A DNA stretch of 64,000 bases, from NCBI RefSeq assembly GCF_019279795.1, contig NC_056744.1:1503271117-1503335116 (forward strand). The letters are read 5' to 3'. Position numbers and translations under genes: made by a program. Numbering within the stretch: the first letter of the stretch is position 1; each line of letters opens with the position of its first letter. The DNA comes from Protopterus annectens (taxonomy: Eukaryota > Chordata > Ceratodontiformes > Protopteridae). Shown one piece after another: positions 41,342-53,410 of this stretch. The notes below the pieces were generated by a model. The model searched no databases. It worked only from the letters and a program-made list of their open reading frames with translations, and was not told the origin of the DNA.

Positions 41342-44341
41342 TTTTTATTTTTAAACCATTTGCTCTTTTAACATCAGAAGCATATCAGAAATGAAATTAA
41401 TTGTAAATCATGGATGTATGTGAAGTGTAACAGTACACTTTAACAAAAGTGTCTTTTCCTCCAGTTTGAGTGAAATCACAGTGCTCCATGCAGTATGTAG
41501 TAATGTTTAACTACTTGTGTGTTTTATAAATTATATGCCTGATTCAGCCGTACATTGCACCCTTTGTTAAAAAAAAAAAACTGAAAAAGGTCCACTGCAT
41601 CAGTATTCTACTCCAATTGACAAATTATTAAATAGGCAAGTAAATGCCCAGAACGACTACTACTTCTTTCGGCTGTTCCCGTTTGGGGTCGCCACAGCGG
41701 ATCTTCTGTTAAAAGTAAATGCCCAGGACTGATGTACCCATTTTGTTGGTAGTTTCGACAAGCCAGAATAATCCTGTGGAACCTTATTCCAAAATAACAA
41801 CACTGTTGGGGCCCACCAAGCCCAACATGTTTGCTCTGCAATGATATTGTCATGAGAGAGCAATCACATGTTTTAGGTGTCACACATGGATGCATGCACA
41901 ACAAGATGAGAACCAAGATCCACAACACATAATATGTACTATAATCTGTAAAAAGCAGAATCAGTAGGATTTATTCCACTGATTCCTACACTTCTAATGT
42001 TTCATAGTATATCACACAACTTTGTTAAACACTTTACGTCTACAGATTGTGTCAAACATTTTTATGCCTTTCAACTTCTTTGCTCAAGAACTCTAGACAG
42101 ACTAAAAACAATAGGGTACAAAGACCCAAAATCAAGAGCACAATATAAATATTACTCCAATTCACTTAAAAAGTTAATGTAACAGGTTTGTATCAACCTA
42201 CATTTTCTAAACAATAAGTATGAAAGTTTAAACTGATTGTAATTCAGAAAATTACTACAAAATAAAAAATGTTACGACTAAGTGGGCAAAAATCATGGAG
42301 TTCTGTAAAATCGGGGACATATGACAGGTATGTATATTCTTCTAAAGAAAACTGAATGCAATAAAATTCTGTTTGCGAGATCTTCTCTTCATTAAAAGCA
42401 AACTGGATTCAGCAAAACTATATAAAACCTAAGGCCATATGTAAAGTTGGATGCCTCGGCATTTGTGAAGTTTTAATATTACCTTTTCCACTTTCTTTGG
42501 TTATTTGACAAGCTCATGTCTCTTAGAAATAGTAATCTCATCCATCTCAAAAAAAGCATTCCCTAGGATGAACAGCAATGTTTTATTATTTACTACACAT
42601 CAAGCTTGAAAGACCAAAGAGGCAGCAACAGCTTGGATGGAGCCTTGTTATGCTATAGTTGTAGAGTCACCATATTAGAGATAGTGTCACACAAAAAGTA
42701 GAAGAATACATGAGTCATTGGCATCTTTTGTCTGGTGGAAGAGTTGTGTGTAAACGTCTGCTTAAAAAATTAATTTGTTCTGTGATTTTCATCCTTTCCA
42801 ACAGATTTCCAATGCCCTTGAACTTTTCATCATGGTCATTGCTTTACCCAGGGCTGGTTATCAAGCTCAACTGTAAAAATAGCAATTCATATATACCACA
42901 AATAATAGAATAAAATAGAATGAAAAATAACCGCATTTACCAAGTTCAGGTTGGGAGGATCACATTTTATCCTGAGTTCTCTTTATTTAAAAAAAAAAAA
43001 AAAAAAAAAAAAATGCGCCGAACAACCTGAGTTGTTTTGACTTTTAATCTGAAACACACAAAGATGGGTCATGCATGATCCAACAAGCAGCTTTGCAGAA
43101 CAAAATGCTTCCGAGCACAGTCAGGTAATTGCTGCACTGTGCCCTGAGATGGCATTTGGAAGTCAGCAGTGTTAATTTTTTTTAATGCTTACTACAGTAA
43201 GTATTGCTGATCAGAACAAAATTATTTTAAATAAAAAATGTCATTTAATTTGGACAGCCCAAGCAGCATATTGAGTAGCTAGCCATGGGTCTCGGGTACT
43301 GCGTGAATCATCTGCATATATACAGCTGCAGAGTTGGTCTTGTGGCATCGGTGATAACTGGAGTGTTCCACAGTGGGCATATCAACCGTTCATGATTTTG
43401 TAGAAAGTTCCTAATGTTGCCTCATATTTTTGCCGTGTGCCTCACAATTTTTTCGATTTTCTGGGAAATTACTGAAAATTACAGTAAGTCAGCAATGGCA
43501 GATGTTAAGAGTTTCATACTTCTGATTGTCCAGAAAATGCATGTTGATGCAAAACCTGTTATTCTGTTAATTGTTTATGTGATTAGGATCACTGTTTTAA
43601 AATTGCCCCTGAATTTCTGGCCATTGACCCCCTTTATTATTTTACTTTGTTCCTAATTCTTGAGCAAAGAAGTTGAAAGGTATGACGATGCAGTATTTTA
43701 TTTAGGTGGTCAACATATAAATGTAACTTAAGTTAAATAGTCAGAATAATACATGTTAGCAAAATTTTTTTTTCACTGATATGAGCAGATGGACATGACA
43801 TCTAAAGTTTAAAACATGAGTAGCACAAAGAAGGTATTACATGATAAATACTGTATTTTTCCTTTAGCCCTGGAAGATGATGTATTACTTTTTAGACACC
43901 ACAAAAAATGGTACAGTGCAAGTGAATATGTATTTGTTAAGGTTGATAATTGTATTGCATTTTCTTAGTGCTGAAGCCAGAAAGGAAGCACTACTTACTT
44001 CGATGTTAGCCTGACATGCACCAAAGATAAAGCTGTTCTCTGTAGCATTAGCATTCTAGAAGACATTCTCATCTGTATTGCTTAATGTTAATAGTTGATT
44101 AGAATTTATTCTCCTGTGTTGTTTTGTGTTTATATGACAGCTGACAGTGATGTTCTGTTTAATTAAAGAGCTATCATTGCTTCAACTTCATTATTAAGTA
44201 TTTTGTTAACAACAATATAGTGCAACATTATAAAAAGAGAAATCCCCCCAAATAGTTTAAATATCAAAATATATGTTAGTTGAAATTTAAAATGTGTATT
44301 TTCAAACTCTGGTAAAATACTAACAAACAATCTTTATTTAG
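41342..44341. other. AT-rich sequence without recognisable genes
   Basis: No conserved frame, only a short LINE/SINE tail insertion at 41652-41712 and a 25-A run at 42989-43013. It could be intronic sequence upstream of the zinc-finger exon. Confidence 0.4.
41652..41712 (-). mobile_element. Tail-only SINE/LINE insertion, 61 bp
   Basis: On the minus strand: ATCCGCTGTGGCGACCCCAA, then CAGCCGAAAGAAGTAGTAG. Flanked by a perfect 14-bp duplication AAGTAAATGCCCAG (41638-41651 and 41713-41726). It shares its tail with the SINEs at 963-1193 and 39377-39658 and is an extreme 5' truncation. Confidence 0.75.
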
Positions 44342-45177
44342 GTATCAGAAGTGCACAATGCCTTGTGAATTCCAGCCATCAGCCATCACTTGGGATATCT
44401 GAGATGCACCGCGCATCAGTGAACCGGAAGTATTTGATGCGGCCTGTAAAGAGTTTCCAGAAGTGTAACCTTAATCCTTTAACACAGCTGCACACAGGCA
44501 GGAAGTACAGCAAGAGGTACAAAGGCAGCGAGAGTCTCACTGTACAGCACAGTGAAAAAATGCAACAGAGAGCTGCATGTGAGAAGCTTTACAAGTGTGC
44601 TGAATGCAACAAGATTTTCACATGTCAAAATAGCCTTCTAATACATCAGCATGTCCACGCAGAAAAAACATATAAATGTCCTAAATGCAGTAAGAGCTTC
44701 AGAAATAAGAAAAACCTCTCAACACATAAACATGTTCACAGAGAAATAATGCCTTTTAAATGTGATGATTGCCCCAAAAGTTTCCCATTTAGAAGTAATC
44801 TTGAGGTACATCAAAGAGCTCACAGAGAAGATAAACCGTACGTATGTGCTGAATGTGATAAAAGATTCAAACACAATTCTCACCTCATAAGGCATCACAA
44901 AGTTCACACGGGAGAGAAACCGTATAAGTGTTCTGAATGCAGCAGGAAATTCAGAGCGAAAGATACACTGTTAAGGCATCAGCAAGTTCATTCACGAGAA
45001 AAGCCATATCAGTGTACTGAATGCAATAAACGTTTTGCAGGAAAGCAGGCAATGAAAAGGCATCAGCAACTTCACACAGGGGAGAAGCCATATAAATGTA
45101 CGAAATGTAGCAAGGCTTTCATCGAAAATTACAAACTTGTAGTGCATCAGCGAATGCACAAGGGAGAAGCCATATAA
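44342..45177 (+). CDS. C2H2 zinc-finger protein, terminal exon (or pseudogene)
   Basis: A splice acceptor-like TTTATTTAG ends at 44341 and the frame is open from there to 45177. After about 75 linker residues come seven tandem C2H2 fingers (first YKCAECNKIF, last YKCTKCSKAF; spacing CxxC-12-HxxxH) joined by HTGEKPYK-type linkers, several decayed (HREIMPFKC, HREDKPYVC). Such tandem arrays bind DNA in the nucleus, often as repressors. The frame ends at a two-base loss in the linker after finger seven; an eighth finger (CIVCGQCCAHPGNLMSHH) continues in another frame. No upstream exon or KRAB/SCAN domain is visible in the window, so a live gene is not proven. Confidence 0.7.
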
Positions 45178-45252
45178 ATGTATTGTATGTGGCCAGTGCT
45201 GTGCACATCCAGGTAACCTTATGAGTCATCACTGAGGTCACATAGGAGACAA
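45178..45252 (+). pseudogene. Displaced eighth zinc finger
   Basis: In another frame than the exon above: EKPYKCIVCGQCC, NLMSHH, then TGA in place of a residue before GH. Directly downstream the R4-like LINE begins, so the 3' end of the gene was likely truncated by that insertion. Confidence 0.6.
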
Positions 45253-45261
45253 GTTTAAAGA

Positions 45262-46690
45262 CTTTGCACCTCCTTTTTGTGGATGACTTAAAAATGTGTA
45301 GTTCATCAGATGAGGATTTGAAAGCACAGCTGATATACAAATGTCATTTGGTCTTGATAAATGTGCAAAAGCAGTGTTTAAAGCAGGAAAGATGCAATCT
45401 ATGAAAATATCAGTCTAGGACAGGAATGTAATGTAAAGGAACTTGAGCAGGAGGGAGTGTATAAATATTTGGGATTTGATGAAGGATCCGCAATAAAACA
45501 TGAACAAACGCAAACACTGTAAGCAACACTTTAGAAGACTAAAATTAGTATTGAAAGCTGCCCTGACACCTAGGAACAGAGGCCAAGCTATAAAACAATT
45601 TGCTCTTCCTGTTTTGACGTACAGTTTTGGGGTGATTGGCCCCAAAAGGTATTGGATCAGTTGGACAGGAAAACAAGCAAATGCTTTGCACTTATCAAAT
45701 GATATATAATAATCAGTGCATGCCAAGATTATATATTCCTCATTCTGAAGGAGGTATGGGCCTTTTCAAAATTGGTTACATGCATAGATATGCTGTCATG
45801 GGAAAGCATACATATCTGCTGACCTCAAACATAGTGAAACCTTTAAAACTTGTGGAGAAGACGTCTAATACGACTTCCCTGCCTAGTTTAGCAGAAGCTT
45901 ATCTGTGTCAAGCTGGAATGGAACTCAAACCAGAAGTAGGCAAAAATCAGGCAGCAACTGAACAGGCCAAAAAAACAAAAGAACATAAGGAGAAGGATCA
46001 GAGGAGAAGTAAAGAAATGTGGAAAAGGCATAAATATTATGGTAAGTACAGGAGGTCTCCTGAAACAACCTCATATTGATTGGGATTTGACCTAGGAATG
46101 GTTAAGGAGAGGTGGATTCAAACCAAAAGATGAAAAGTTAATAATGGCAGCCCTGGATAGTGGACTATTTACACATTGCTTTCCAAAGTCCATCAAACAT
46201 GTGGGAGAAACAGAGAAATGCAGGTTTTGTAAAACAGAACTAGAAAAAGTTGCGCACCTTGTTGCTGGTTGTGATACACTCATGGCAGAGAGCCTGTACA
46301 CTGAAAGGCATAGTAATGTCAGGACTGCTGTATTAGGGATTGTGCAGACATTACAATATTGAAGTAGGTGAGAAGCATTGGAAACATGAGACGCAAAGCA
46401 TTATACAGAATAGTTAAGTTTATACCACATGGGTTCATTCATTGTCTACAATTCAGAAAATGTATGCAAGAAAACTAGATATTGTAGTTCATGCAAAAAA
46501 GGCAAAAGCACCATTAATTACTGAAATTGCTGTGCCCTGTCATTACTGTATATTACATATGGAGAGAGACAAAATCATAAAATACCAGGATTTGCAAGCA
46601 GAAATGAGAGCAATGAGGAAAAAGTATACCTAACCAGTTCCAATAGTAGTAGGACCAATGGGTTTCATAAAAATGAATTTAGTAAGATTT
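45262..46690 (+). pseudogene. R4/Dong-like ORF: RT C-terminus, CCHC and restriction-like endonuclease
   Basis: Blocks in order: FVDDLK (RT active-site box, near 45280), MSFGLDKCAKA, YLGFDEG, RRLKLVLKAALTPRNRGQAI, LYIPHSEGGMGLFKIGYMHR (thumb-like block near 45730), CRFCKTELEKVAHLVAGC (CCHC, 46222-46275) and the endonuclease KLDIVVHAKK, LITEIAVP, KIIKYQDLQAE, VPIVVGPMGF (46470-46665). CCHC followed by a PD-(D/E)xK-like nuclease at the C-terminus is typical of R2/R4/NeSL-group LINEs, which often target fixed sites. Frame changes make it inactive. Confidence 0.75.
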
Positions 46691-46814
46691 AAATATGCTC
46701 AAAAAGAAAAAAAAAACAAAAGTGGGGTAGAACAACAACAATAACCAAATATACCTCAGTAAATAGCAGCTGGAAACCACTTCACACACTAAGTCTGTTA
46801 AAAATGTATTTATT

Positions 46815-46860
46815 GATGGATTTAGCGCTTTCATCTCAAAAGACTTAATCAGAATACCCA
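46815..46860 (-). ncRNA. Degenerate hammerhead motif
   Basis: Minus strand: CTGATTA (core G changed), stem II GTCTTTTGAGAT, intact GAAA, then GCGCTA. Core mutation predicts loss of activity. Confidence 0.5.
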
Positions 46861-47449
46861 TTCACAATACTTGATTCAATGTATCCCCAACCATTTTAAA
46901 TTCACAGTGCCCCATTGGTTCCTTACAATACATCACTTCCTTTCCCACACTGACCATATTAATTTCACTAATTCTACCACAATAACATTAAAACAATTAA
47001 TATTTAATAATATATTGCACATATAATTCATTTATCAGCATTCACATTTTTGTTAAAACAGTAAAACCTATATTAATATTTAATATTCGTTTTAAACACT
47101 TTGTTTGTTTTGACCATTTTATGTTCCAAATATTGATCATTTTATGTTCCAAATACATATTTTATATTTTTATACAAAAAAAAATGTGTTTATTTTGAAA
47201 AAAAAATTAAATGTGTATTTAGAACATAAATTGATCAAAACGAACAAAGTGCTGTAAATGAATATTAATAGAGGTTTACTGTTTTAACAAAGATGTGAAT
47301 GTTGAATTTTTGTGTGATATATAATTAATGATTTTAACATTATTGTGGTGAAATTAGTAAAATTAATAGGGTGTGGAAAAGGAAGTGATGTAAGGTACCA
47401 GTTGGGCATTGTCAATCTAAATGGCTGAATATAGATTGAATCAAGCATT

Positions 47450-47505
47450 GTGAATGGATATTTTGATGAAGTCTTCTGAGCCAAAAGTGTAAAACCGATC
47501 AATAA
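47450..47505 (+). ncRNA. Degenerate hammerhead motif
   Basis: TTTGATGAAGTCTTCTGAGC then CAAAAGTGTAAAACC. The leading C of CTGATGA and the G of GAAA are changed. Decayed copy of the terminal-repeat ribozyme. Confidence 0.45.
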
Positions 47506-47771
47506 ATAACATTCTTGATGGACTTGGTGTGTAAAATGGTTTCCAGTAGTTATTTACTAAGGTATATTTGGCTCTTGGTGTTGTTTGACCTTGGTTCCAT
47601 TCACTTTTGGTTATTTGTGACATTATCATAGATGTGGCATGCCATAGATCTGCTTCACTGTAATTGGAAGGAGAACGACAGCTCTTGGGAGAGTTAAGGA
47701 AGTTGATTAAACTAGTCTGACAAAAAGAAAAGAGATTGAGTGAGGGTAACAGCCGAGGCCTTCCAGACAAT

Positions 47772-49520
47772 ATGGATACTTCTCTTCCTTCTTTCCAACC
47801 ACCCGGGCTATTACAAAGCGACTCAGTTCATCAGCAGTTAACTATTCAGGACTTTTCTACCACTTCAACCCAGCACATTGGAATGGTGAATGAACTGCTT
47901 TGCAACAGCAGCAGTGGATATGTACAGCGTCCATTAAGGCAGGAAAATACGAAAATATCAGTATATGGATATACATACTTGGTTGAACCAGGTGGAACTT
48001 TCAGTGGACATTTCAACAGTAAACCGACTCAGGGGTTTTTTGGATTCATACCGAGCTACGGTGTTGAAATTAAAAAGCAAAGTGTTCTGTTATACAAATA
48101 TTTTGCAGGACAATGCTTTTTAAAAGAAAGCATAAATAGAAAACTCCCTAGGGGACCTAGAATTTACAAGTACCCAAATAGAGTGGTACCAGGTACTAAA
48201 TTTTGTAAAGAATTATTAGACATTTTCATTAATTGTGGATTAGAAATCATCAAAGCTATCATTAAGAACAATGATAGATTAACTGTGTTGTATGATGAAA
48301 TTATTGTACTAAATACAGCAATACAGAAAGACTTGTTATGTAATGTTGACTAAAATAGGAATAAATATTTGGTTTTAAAGATGGAAAATAATGAATAAAT
48401 AAATGGGAAAATGGGAGAGAAATATGCTGAAGGTAAAGCATACTTACCATCGAAATACAAATATGGTAATGAATTTAATAGTTGAAATTACAATGAAGGA
48501 GAAATTATTGCAGGGGGAAAATGAGACAATATATGAAAATAATTTAGTTCAGGAACAAAACAACCCACATTTGCAGGACCCTTTAGAATTCTCATCATTA
48601 AGGAGGTTGGACAGGCTAAACAACAGGGAGAGGTTAGTGAGTTTGGATGGCTATCACAATGGACGCAACACAAGACCTCCGAGGGGAAAGGGATGAGGAA
48701 GAAGTTAACTCCCCAAACAGGCTGTCCTGGTATGGTACTGGGGTAAGAAGTAATTCAAGTAGATGGTGTGCTTTGCTCATTCAGTCATTATAATGTATAC
48801 ATTTGCAGTTCCCTTGAGTTAATTCCAACCCATTTTTCGCTTTTCATTAAGGGATTCACTTTTGTACCTTGTGGAAATATGGAAATAAGTGAGGTTCAGT
48901 TTGATTTAATATTATTTTTGAGAATTAATTTAGAACTCAAGGACAGTGGAGCTGGTGGTTTGAGCACTTTTAAAAGAAAAAGTACATTCAACCCTCCAGT
49001 ACATCCAGTATTGGTGAATTTTGAAACTTTAGTTGAACAAGACATTAGGAAATTTGTGAAGAAAAATAATAAAGGGGGTATACATTTAAAACAAGAAGAG
49101 AAGGTGACTATGAATGAGTTGAGTTCTAACAAAGAAATTAGAATAATGAAACTGGATACAAAGGGAGGGGTCGTCATTATGGATTTTTGGGGTTATACAG
49201 CCAAAATGTTAGAGCTACTTAATGGTGATTCAGGGTATAGCTAAGTCTCTAGGAATGAAATATTTGTGGCTTATAGAAAGATAGACTTGATTTTGGAAGA
49301 TCATGTACAACAGGGTATCATTGGTAAAAATTATTTGAATTTTTGTATAATCCTAAACCCATCATTCCTGCTGTATTTGGCATACCTAAAATTCATAATG
49401 ATAATAATGACCCACCCCTTAGACCAGTAAGTGCTGCCACAGGATGTAAACCATACTCACTGGTAGTGTATGTGGACAAAAAATTAAAACATGTTACATG
49501 ACAGTGTGACCACATATTAG
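47772..49520 (+). pseudogene. Penelope-like reverse transcriptase, N-terminal half
   Basis: A 194-codon open frame (ATG 47772, stop 48351-48353) starts the ORF and has no recognised domain. Downstream frames have the family blocks: IKGFTFVPCG, RINLELKD, FKRKSTFNPP, EEKVTMNELSSNKEIRIMKLDTKGGVVIMD (49110-49180) and AVFGIPKIHNDNND, PLRPVSAATG (49375-49445). The catalytic RT boxes and GIY-YIG nuclease are not found. Penelope RTs are related to telomerase RT. Confidence 0.7.
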
Positions 49521-50194
49521 TTGATTTGTGGGATTTTTTGGTTAAAATAAGCGAGGAGAGTTATCAACCCCAGAGTAGTTTGCAAGTGTTTTGAAGAAAT
49601 ATGACTACTTAAACAGTAGAGAATGGAGATTGATCGTGGAACTTTTAGAGGCAGGAAGAAACTAATGATTTATATAGACACCTGAAGGAATGTAAAAGTG
49701 GAAAGTTCCTGTTCAGGGTATTAGAACTGGTTGAACCAAGTCTGAGGAGTGGCCAATGGGAAACTCACTTATAATACTTGAATTTATATGGTAACTTGGT
49801 TTAATGCAGGTTCAAAACCGGGATTAAATGGACAGCTGTCGGCCCCAGTATTGAGAATGAGGGTTGCAAAATTATAATGATGAGACATAAATTTGGTGGA
49901 AATTTCATACAAAAAAATTTTTTTTAATATTTTATGTATGTATTTGGAACATAAATTGATTAAAATTAACAAAGTGCTGTAAATGAATATTAAATATTAA
50001 TAGAGGTTTTACTGTTTTTAACAAAGATGCGAATGTTGATGAATTATATGTGTGATGTGTTATCAAATATTAATGGTTTTAACGTTGTGATGGAATTAAT
50101 AACATTAATAATGTAGGAGAGGAAGTGATGTAATGTAAAAAACACTGGAACATTGTGAATCTAACATGGTTGGGTATAAACTGAATCAAGTATT

Positions 50195-50255
50195 GTGAAT
50201 GAATATTCTGATGAAGTCTTTTGAGACAAAAGCACTAAATCCATCAATAAATATA
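50195..50255 (+). ncRNA. Degenerate hammerhead motif in 3' terminal repeat
   Basis: CTGATGA (50208-50214), stem II GTCTTTTGAGAC, then AAAAGCACTA: the G of GAAA is lost. Stem I pairs weakly (three bases). Confidence 0.5.
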
Positions 50256-50534
50256 TTTTTAACTGACTTGATGTGTGAAGGAGTTTCCAGCAGCTATTTA
50301 CTGAGGGTATATTTGGTTATAGATTTTGATATGCTACCAACACATGTAATTCCATATGAGTTAAAGGAGGAGTCATTTCTGGGCAAATTTCAGGTCCTTT
50401 GAAGAGCACTTTTGGCCAGTATCACAGATTGAAACAGTGCTAATTTCATGAACTTAAATCACATCCTGACCTAGGAATGGGGTCCATTCCTCTCATGGTA
50501 TTAGAAACCCAAAATACTTGGAGAAATTAAAATG

Positions 50535-53290
50535 AGAAGAGACAAGTGAAGTACCATCATGAAAGCATCAAAGAGAAAATTATAAAGATATTAAGACAAG
50601 AAATGTCACTGTTAGAAGACTATAGAAGAGGGAACAGATCAACAAAAATGGTTAAAGACAGATGTGGTAAAGGCAATGTACAGTTTCAAAACAGACCAGG
50701 ATGTATCATATGCTGATACAAATAATAAACTAAACATATCAGCACAGGAAGAAAAGCATAGATGATATGCAGATAAATATAAAGGAAAAGTACAAAATAA
50801 GTAATTCATTGATGGCTCAAAAAAGAGTAGAAACGCCACACGTGGACGCGCGCACACGCAGACATAGATGTATTTTGGGGAAATTTGTATGAAGACCATG
50901 TGGAACATAACAAAGATGATGATGTATGAAGACCATGTGGAACGTAACGTAAATGATGAATAGTTAGAAAAAGTAAAAGAAACCATAATAAGTTCAGATG
51001 TAGAGGATGTGAAATGGGATGAAATAACGGGCAGAGAAATGTAACTAAAGTATGAAAAGCTCCTAAATGGGAAATCCCAGGCCAGGATGCAGTGTCTAAC
51101 TTCTAGCTATAAGTATTGACATCTTTATACAAAGATTTAGCCCTGAGTAACAAATACTCTTGCTCATCACACATGGACACTATCCTGGTTAACAACAGGA
51201 AAAAGGATGCTCCTGCATAAGAGTTAACTTGTAAATCATCTTAAAACTGTAGGCTAATAACATGCCTTCTGATAATGTACAAATAATATACCGGAATTTA
51301 TGCAGACAGTTTATAGTCATTTTGGGGAAAAAAGCACAATCATGGCAATAGAACAAAGGGGTTACAGAAGAAAGTCATATGGAACAAAGGGGTTCTCTGT
51401 TGCTAAATAAAGCCATAGTAGAGAATTGTAAAAAGGGGAAAAGTGAATTGTCAAAAGGAGAAGAATCGAAGTATGGAATGTATAGTTTACAAAACATTTG
51501 ACAGCTTACCACATTCATGGGTAAAAGAGTGTTTACTGATGTACAAGATGTATACAACATTGATATTTTTACATTACAGTGGCAAACCACTTTGCGGCTA
51601 AACCAAGACAAAGGGCAAATTATTATCCCAGGGATAAAAATTCATAGAGGGGTATTCCACAGTAATTCTTTGTCAATGCTACTTTTTTGTCTTGCCTTGC
51701 CTTGCCTTGAAGCTGTTTATTTAACAAATATGGATCACTGAAAAACACCTTGTTTAAAGACTTCTCATCTACTTTTTGTGGATGACTTAAAACTGTATAG
51801 TTATCAGACAAGGAGCTGAAAGCACAACTGCAAGAGGCTGTCTTATTCTGATGATATAAAAATCTCATTTGGTCTTCATAAATGTGCAAAAGCAACATTT
51901 AAAGCAGGAAAGCATCAGCACCAAGAAAATATCAATCTGGGACAGGAATGTGATATAAAGGATCAGCAGTAAAACATGAACAAATGTGAATAAAACTCAG
52001 TAAGGAATACTTTAGAAGACTAAAACTAATATTGAAAACTGCATTGTCATTTAGGAATAAAGGTCAGGCTATAAATCAATTTGCTTTTCCTGTTATAATG
52101 TACTGTTTTGGGGTGATTGACTTTCTCCAAAAGATATTAGATCAGTTGGACATAAAAATCAGTGTATACCAAAGTTATTTATTGCTCTTTCTGAAAACTG
52201 ATTACATGTATAGATATACAGTTGTGGGGACTGCATTTACATATCTGCTGACCTCAACAGATCAAATATAGTAACTGTTTTAAAACATGAAAAGTCAAAG
52301 ATGATTTCTCTTCTTAGTTTAACAGAAGCATATCAGCATATTGGTATCAAGCTAGAATGAACATTAAACCAGAAATGGGCAAAAAGTTATACAGCAAATG
52401 AATTTGCCAAAAATTAAAAGAAAGAATATAAGGAGAAGGATCAAATGAGAAGGAAAGGAATGTGGAAAAGATATAAATATTGTGACAAGTACAGAGATCT
52501 CCTGGAACAACTGCATGTCAGTCAGGATCTGACACAGGTATAGGAATGGTTAAGGAGAAGCAAACTGAAGTCAAATGATGAAACATTAATAATGGTGGCC
52601 AAGGACAGAACTATCATTGATGGTTCACAAAGTCCATTGAATATGTGTGAGAAACGGACAAATGCAGATTTTGTAAAGAAAGGCACTGGAAAGAGTTGCA
52701 TGTCTTGATGCTGAGTGTGGTACACTAATGACAAAGGACCTGTGTACTGAAGGGCACTGTAATATAGCAAGACTCTTGCTGCGGGATTGTGCAAATACTA
52801 CAGTATTGAATAGTTGAGAAGCATTGGAAACATGAACTGCAAAGTATTATAGAGAATGATTGTTTATTTCACATGGGATCACCCATTACCAACAGTTCCA
52901 AAAATCAATGGGAGAAAACCAGCTGTAGCAGTCCAGGAGAAAAAGACAAACGTAGCATTGATGCATTGAAATTGCTACTTCCAGTGATTGCAGTGTCTTG
53001 CATAAAGAGAGAGACACAAAGCCATAAAATACCAGGATATGCAGGCAGAAAAGAGAGCAATGTGGAAGAAAGATAAACAAGACAGTTCCAATAGGAGTGG
53101 GAGCAACAAGTCTAAAAGAATCTACAATCACATTTAGATTTGCTACCAAAATATTGCTGGTGCTGCAGAAAGCACTTTTGGCTAACATCAAAGAATGAAA
53201 CAATACAAATTTCATGAACTTTAGTAATGCCCTGACTTAGGAATGGTGTCCATTCCCATCATGGTATTTGAAAACCTAAAAGACTTGGAA
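50535..53290 (+). mobile_element. R4/Dong-like LINE copy 2, directly after copy 1
   Basis: Begins where the copy 1 tail ends and terminates with the same tail (CTGACTTAGGAATGGTGTCC, near 53231) and the same end (AAATTAAACTGAG). It keeps more 5' sequence than copy 1. Head-to-tail placement suggests tandem insertion or duplication. Confidence 0.65.
50540..53160 (+). pseudogene. R4/Dong-like ORF remnant (copy 2)
   Basis: Many frames. Recognisable: MAIEQRGYRRKSYGTKGF (51345-51400), a KAFDSLPHSW-like block decayed to KHLTAYHIHG (about 51495-51520), LQWQTTLRLNQDKGQIIIPGI (51580-51640), HRGVFHSNSLSMLLFCLAL (RT RGxxQGDSLSPLLF region), FCG-LKT for the FVDDLK box (about 51775), FAFPVIMYCFGVID (52080) and the CCHC-endonuclease end (CRFCKE near 52667; KERDTKP, then VPIGVGATS near 53085). 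Stops in every block; inactive. Confidence 0.6.
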
Positions 53291-53390
53291 AAATTAAACT
53301 GAGAGAAGTCTTTAATAACTTCAAATGACTGATAAACGGGCCCTGGGCCTTTTCCAGAAAGTATGCTGTACAATGCAGCTAACACTTCTT

Positions 53391-53410
53391 GGGGGGGGGG
53401 GGGGGGGGGG
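53391..53410. repeat. Poly-G tract, 20 bases
   Basis: Uninterrupted G20, facing the poly-C/(CA)n at 54714-54808 in the opposite arm. Confidence 0.95.

Larger units (their letters stand above)
46700..50320 (+). mobile_element. Penelope-like element with inverted and direct terminal repeats
   Basis: Target duplication AGATTTAAATATGCT (46685-46699) and AGATTTTGATATGCT (50321-50335). A terminal-repeat unit occurs inverted at 46725-47280, direct at about 47210-47580 and direct at the 3' end (49930-50320), all sharing AACATAAATTGAT and a hammerhead-like core. A degraded ORF lies between. This inverted-plus-tandem layout is common for Penelope-like elements. The GIY-YIG endonuclease region is missing. 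Confidence 0.75.
45255..50534 (+). mobile_element. R4/Dong-like LINE copy 1, 5'-truncated, split by Penelope element
   Basis: Homologous to copy 2 (starting with CTTTTTGTGGATGACTTAAAA in both). The body runs 45255-46699, then the 3' tail resumes at 50321 and ends near 50534 (TGACCTAGGAATGGGGTCCATTCC). The break is a 15-bp imperfect target duplication of the Penelope element. Encodes the RT end, a CCHC motif and a restriction-like endonuclease. Confidence 0.75.
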
